The notes under the pieces: generated by a model
Seen by the model: the letters and a program-made list of their open reading frames with translations, nothing else
The model's database searches: none
What the model was told of the DNA's origin: nothing
Source: Clostridiales bacterium
Lineage (GTDB): Bacteria; Bacillota; Dehalobacteriia; UBA4068
Length of the DNA stretch: 7,307 nucleotides
NCBI GenBank assembly: GCA_009783495.1
Contig: WRDJ01000029.1
Span: 1-7,307, forward strand
Direction of reading: 5' to 3'
Part shown: one piece after another, positions 4,835-7,307 of the stretch
Layout: every line of letters begins with the position of its first letter
Numbering within the stretch: the stretch's first letter is position 1
Program-made: the position numbers and the translations under genes

Positions 4835-5359
4835 CTATGCTCTCTCTACCTGAGAGAATTCCAACTCCACCGGCGTCTCACGGCCAAACATGGAAATCGT
4901 CACCTTCAGCTTGCCCTTTTCGGCGGAGATTTCATTGACCATGCCGGTGAAGTTCTCGAAGGGGCCTTCGATGATGCGCACGGAATCCCCCACGGAAAAA
5001 TTGATCTTGACCACCTGCCCGCCCAGGCCCATCTGCGCCAGGACGGCCTGCGCCTCGGCCTCGTGCAGCGGCACCGGTTTGGCGCCCGTGCCCACGAAGC
5101 CGGTCACGCCGGGAGTGTTGCGCACCACATACCAGGAGGTGTCCGTCATATACATTTCCACGATCACATAGCCGGGATAGACCTTGCGCGGAACGATCTT
5201 CCTTTTGCCGCCCTTGATCTGCACCTCGTTTTCCATGGGTACGATGACGCGGAAAATATTCTCTTCCATGTTCATGGATTCGACGCGCTTTTCCAGGTTG
5301 GCCTTGACCTTATTCTCGTAACCGGCATAGGTATGGATGACATACCATTGTTTTTCCAT
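4835..5359 (-). CDS. nusG: Transcription termination/antitermination factor NusG
   Basis: Elongation factor that binds the RNA polymerase clamp and couples transcription to other machinery. 174 aa. The N-terminal NGN domain shows KQWYVIHTYAGYENKVKANL (3-22), VPRKVYPGYVIVEM (56-69) and SWYVVRNTPGVTGFVGTG (75-92). The C-terminal KOW domain (121-174) shows FSVGDSVRIIEGPFENFTG (121-139), then KLKVTISMFGRETPVELEF (150-168). ATG at 5359 is preferred because it gives the usual MxKxWYVIHTY start with AAGGTG about 10 nt upstream; an in-frame GTG at 5371 would add four residues but sits too close to the ribosome binding site. It begins 13 nt after the secE stop, so the two are cotranscribed. Confidence 0.97.
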   Translation of the reverse strand: MEKQWYVIHTYAGYENKVKANLEKRVESMNMEENIFRVIVPMENEVQIKGGKRKIVPRKVYPGYVIVEMYMTDTSWYVVRNTPGVTGFVGTGAKPVPLHEAEAQAVLAQMGLGGQVVKINFSVGDSVRIIEGPFENFTGMVNEISAEKGKLKVTISMFGRETPVELEFSQVERA

Positions 5360-5372
5360 AATCGTCCACACC

Positions 5373-5609
5373 TTACCTTATTATCAGGGACAAGAGCCAG
5401 GAGAAGATGACGTCCAGGATATAGATGGCCACGGAAGCGATGGCGACGGCCACCAGGACCACGCCGGTAAAGATCGCCACCTGCTTGGGCGTGGGCCAGT
5501 GAACCTTTTTCAGTTCAGCCCAAACCCCTTTGAAAAAGCCTGCTAATCTGGCTGTGACTTTCACTTTGTTTGTTTTGGAAGCGGAGCCGGAAGTGGCCAA
5601 ATTCTTCAC
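5373..5609 (-). CDS. secE: Preprotein translocase subunit SecE
   Basis: Small essential clamp of the SecYEG channel in the cytoplasmic membrane. The single-helix form typical of Firmicutes: a polar N-terminus, the conserved amphipathic segment FFKGVWAELKKVHWPTPKQ (25-43), then one transmembrane helix (about 46-67). The start is uncertain. Drawn from GTG at 5609 it is 78 aa, but the AAGGA ribosome binding site lies only 1 nt away. TTG at 5600 has a better spacing of about 10 nt and would give 75 aa. There is no in-frame ATG between the rpmG stop and the conserved domain. It lies between rpmG (32-nt gap) and nusG (13-nt gap). Confidence 0.93.
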   Translation of the reverse strand: MKNLATSGSASKTNKVKVTARLAGFFKGVWAELKKVHWPTPKQVAIFTGVVLVAVAIASVAIYILDVIFSWLLSLIIR

Positions 5610-5641
5610 ATCCTTAAAATTATTGCGCGAACGCGCAAAGC

Positions 5642-5791
5642 TTATTTCGTTTCTTTGTGCTCAGTATGCGTCTTGCAGAAACTGCAATATTTGCTGAGCG
5701 TAATGCGGTCAGGGGTGGTCTTTTTATTTTTGTTGGACATATAGTTGCGCCTTTTGCATTGAGTGCAGGCTAAAGTAACAGACACGCGCAT
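5642..5791 (-). CDS. rpmG: 50S ribosomal protein L33 (zinc-binding form)
   Basis: Small large-subunit protein near the E site. 49 aa, typical. Two CxxC pairs, CTQC (9-12) and CSFC (36-39), make this the zinc-ribbon form rather than the cysteine-free paralog. Signature residues are [17 protein letters not shown] at the start and the [10 protein letters not shown] stretch (27-36). ATG at 5791 has a perfect AAGGAGG 8 nt upstream; an open frame extends further upstream to 5869 but has no ribosome binding site and crosses the promoter. It is the first gene of the rpmG-secE-nusG unit. Confidence 0.96.
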   Translation of the reverse strand: MRVSVTLACTQCKRRNYMSNKNKKTTPDRITLSKYCSFCKTHTEHKETK

Positions 5792-5840
5792 CGCCGCCGC
5801 CTCCTTAACTGAGTTCGCCCCCCAAAAGAGGAACTCTAAT

Positions 5841-5869
5841 AGGTTACCATATTCTGTTTTCCTTGTCAA
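5841..5869 (-). promoter_or_regulatory. Sigma-A promoter for rpmG-secE-nusG
   Basis: Consensus -35 TTGACA (5869-5864), a 17-nt spacer, and a weaker -10 TAACCT (5846-5841) preceded by TG at the extended -10 position. Predicted start near 5834, about 43 nt before rpmG. No terminator is visible between the upstream small membrane gene and this promoter, so some read-through is possible. Confidence 0.65.
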
Positions 5870-5945
5870 GCGTCATTTTTGTCGTTTCAGGCGGAATTTT
5901 TTAAAAAGTTTGTGGGTTTTATGTAATCGCCCTTTCCGTGATAAC

Positions 5946-6104
5946 TCAGCTGCGCCGCAGCGATTTCTTTTCACGTCTCTTTCTGAAAAACTTCTGCACG
6001 GCCCGCCCAAGCAGCATGAAGCCGATGAAAATGAAGGTGAGCGCGACGAAAACCGCAATGATGAGCAGAATGATCCCTATGATGAACCAGGTTTGGCTGT
6101 GCAT
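5946..6104 (-). CDS. Small membrane protein, 52 aa
   Basis: Begins MHSQTWFIIGIILLIIAVFV. Residues 6-33 form one long hydrophobic stretch (one transmembrane helix), followed by a strongly basic cytoplasmic-type tail, QKFFRKRREKKSLRRS (37-52). There is no signal peptidase site and no known domain. AAGGAG lies 7 nt before the ATG, an ideal spacing, and the gene follows the pdxK stop by 31 nt, so it is probably cotranscribed with pdxK. Ribosome binding site, clean codon structure and charge asymmetry make it credible despite its size. A positive-inside tail predicts an outside N-terminus. Function unknown; it could be a small accessory of a membrane complex, but nothing in the sequence says which. 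Confidence 0.7.
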   Translation of the reverse strand: MHSQTWFIIGIILLIIAVFVALTFIFIGFMLLGRAVQKFFRKRREKKSLRRS

Positions 6105-6135
6105 ATCATCGCTCCTTTTTCAGAGTGTGAACCCG

Positions 6136-6975
6136 TCACCCCAGATAAACCCCGGAATTGAGCTCATAAACCAGCGGCTCGAAGGCCACCCCGCGTTCAT
6201 TGACGTTTTCCACTTCAAGGCTGTAAACCATGGCGTCGCGCACAAAAAGCGCCGCCGAAGCCACGGCGTCGGCCAAGGTATAACCGCGCACCAAGGCCGC
6301 GGTGAGGGTGCTGGTGAAAAGGTCGCCCGTGCCGTGCATGCTGAAATCCAGCCGCCCGATCTCGGATTCAAAATATTTCCCGCTTTCCTGCAAAACGCAG
6401 TTATAAAGCTTCTCCCCACGCACGACGCCGGTTAAGACCACGTTTTTGGCACCGCGGCCCTTCACGCTGCGGCAAAGGCTTTCCGCTTCGTCTTTTGCAA
6501 GCGAAGGCCCGGCATAAGGCCGCCCGGCCAGCAGGCAGGCTTCCGTGATATTGGGCGTGACCACGTCGGCGACCGCAACCAGGTCGGCCATTTTATCACA
6601 CATCTCCTTGGTATAGGTGGAGATGACCTTGCCGTGATCCCCCATCACCGGGTCAACCACCGCAACGCCGCTCTCAAAGTTTTGGATCAGATCCATGACC
6701 AGCCCGATTTGTTCCGCCGAACCCAAAAAGCCGCTGTAAACGCTCTCGAACTTCAGGCCCAGCGCGCGCCAGTGGGCGATGCAGGTGCGCATATGTTCGG
6801 TCATGTCATAGAAGGTGAAACCGGGGAAAAGGGTGTTGGTGGAAAGGGTCGCCGTCACCAGCGGGCAGACCTCGATCCCGGCGGCGGAAAGCAGCGGGAT
6901 GGCCACCGTGAGCGAGCATTTGCCATACCCGGAAATATCATGGACGGCGGCCACGCGCGGCAGTTTTTTGGTCAT
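6136..6975 (-). CDS. pdxK: Pyridoxamine/pyridoxal kinase (PfkB/ribokinase-like)
   Basis: Phosphorylates the 5'-hydroxyl of pyridoxamine, pyridoxal or pyridoxine using ATP, in the vitamin B6 salvage pathway; cytosolic. 279 aa, the usual size. Visible motifs: the substrate-side N-terminus AAVHDISGYGKCSLTVAIPL (9-28), TATLSTNTLFPGF (41-53), VVDPVMGDHGK (107-116), the TPNITEA motif (140-146), and the anion hole HGTGDLFTS (214-222) with Asp218 as the expected catalytic base. It resembles the pyridoxamine-kinase group common in Clostridia; the closely related ThiD kinases cannot be fully excluded by eye. ATG at 6975 has AAAGGAG 8 nt upstream; an in-frame extension to 7113 crosses the promoter and is rejected. 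It lies upstream of the ribosomal cluster with no obvious functional link. Confidence 0.92.
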   Translation of the reverse strand: MTKKLPRVAAVHDISGYGKCSLTVAIPLLSAAGIEVCPLVTATLSTNTLFPGFTFYDMTEHMRTCIAHWRALGLKFESVYSGFLGSAEQIGLVMDLIQNFESGVAVVDPVMGDHGKVISTYTKEMCDKMADLVAVADVVTPNITEACLLAGRPYAGPSLAKDEAESLCRSVKGRGAKNVVLTGVVRGEKLYNCVLQESGKYFESEIGRLDFSMHGTGDLFTSTLTAALVRGYTLADAVASAALFVRDAMVYSLEVENVNERGVAFEPLVYELNSGVYLG

Positions 6976-7030
6976 GGGAAGGGCTCCTTTCTTTTTCGCC
7001 GGGTTCGCCGGTTTTCGCTGTTGTTTCGTT

Positions 7031-7039
7031 ATTATAACA
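7031..7039 (-). promoter_or_regulatory. Extended -10 promoter for pdxK
   Basis: On the minus strand TGTTATAAT (7039-7031) is a perfect TATAAT with TG at the extended position. The matching -35 region (TTTTAT, 17-nt spacer) is weak, which extended -10 promoters tolerate. Start near 7024 gives a leader of about 49 nt. Confidence 0.6.
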
Positions 7040-7092
7040 CAAAACACGCCGATATAAAACTTGAAAAGCGCATGAGGCGGAAAACATAAACA

Positions 7093-7282
7093 AGAAGACA
7101 ATCCCCATCCCAAAAACCTAAAGATTTTCGGAGCGGAAGCACAGGCGTACTATGTAACAGAGGGGAGAAGAAAGAGGTCATAGTGTGCAGCAAACGGCGA
7201 ATTGCCGTTTGCCTTGATATGATAAATCCGAATCGCAAAGCTCTGGCGGGAACCCCTGTCTTTTTCCGGCCTCTGGCCTCTG
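7093..7282. repeat. Mosaic intergenic repeat upstream of pdxK
   Basis: Left: AGACAATCCCCATCCCAAAA followed by ACCTAAAGATTTTCGG (hairpin 7109-7131) matches 4690-4730. Middle: GTACTATG, then AGTGTGCA, then a third identical copy of the 23-bp inverted repeat (7190-7212; stem GCAAACGGC, loop GAATT). Right: 7255-7282 matches 4777-4804. No gene is credible between 7040 and the window end; the open frame at 7298-7032 is made of these repeats. Confidence 0.7.
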
Positions 7283-7307
7283 TTTCTGACAAACTCAATC
7301 CATCTCG

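Noticed and set aside
6976..7113. 46-residue extension of pdxK
   Set aside because: Crosses the TATAAT promoter; ATG 6975 has an ideal AAAGGAG and matches the family start.
462..7282. CRISPR array
   Set aside because: The repeats are dispersed, long, of mixed module content and not regularly spaced; no cas genes are present.
7032..7298. 88-codon open frame on the minus strand near the window end
   Set aside because: Composed of repeat modules and the pdxK promoter; no ribosome binding site or protein-like composition.

Overview
The window looks like a chromosomal segment of a moderately GC-rich Firmicute, probably a Clostridia member. Evidence: the minus-strand order rpmG-secE-nusG-rplK-rplA-rplJ-rplL-rpoB, strong AGGAGG-type ribosome binding sites, a Firmicutes-style L10 leader with a rho-independent attenuator, a four-cysteine L33, and a clostridial-type pyridoxamine kinase. 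This is inferred from gene order and protein sequence only; species is not assignable by eye.

Layout, read along the minus strand from high to low coordinates. (1) 7307-7000: non-coding, with a copy of an intergenic repeat family and the pdxK promoter. (2) 6975-6136 pdxK, then an unlisted 52-aa membrane protein (6104-5946). (3) A sigma-A promoter (5869-5841) drives rpmG, secE and nusG. (4) rplK, rplA, rplJ and rplL follow, each pair separated by a gap. The nusG-rplK (203 nt), rplK-rplA (263 nt) and rplA-rplJ (366 nt) gaps are long and filled with related repeats. The rplA-rplJ gap also holds an L10 leader and attenuator; the rplK-rplA gap holds a likely L1 feedback hairpin. (5) rplL converges on a plus-strand two-gene unit (954-1620: a DUF2089-type helix-turn-helix protein and a three-helix membrane protein), and both sides share a bidirectional terminator near 1630-1659. 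(6) rpoB restarts from its own extended -10 promoter (780-752), with an unusually long leader of about 310 nt containing a nested hairpin and a 163-bp near-palindrome. Only the first 145 codons of rpoB are present.

The genes form the core translation/transcription/secretion cluster: L33, L11, L1, L10 and L7/L12 (large-subunit parts, including the factor-binding stalk), SecE (translocon), NusG (elongation factor) and RpoB. The most unusual content is non-coding: a mosaic intergenic repeat family invading a normally compact ribosomal operon, a structured rpoB leader, and an inverted regulator/membrane gene pair that uncouples rpoB from rplL. I see no defence system, prophage, CRISPR, tRNA or rRNA.
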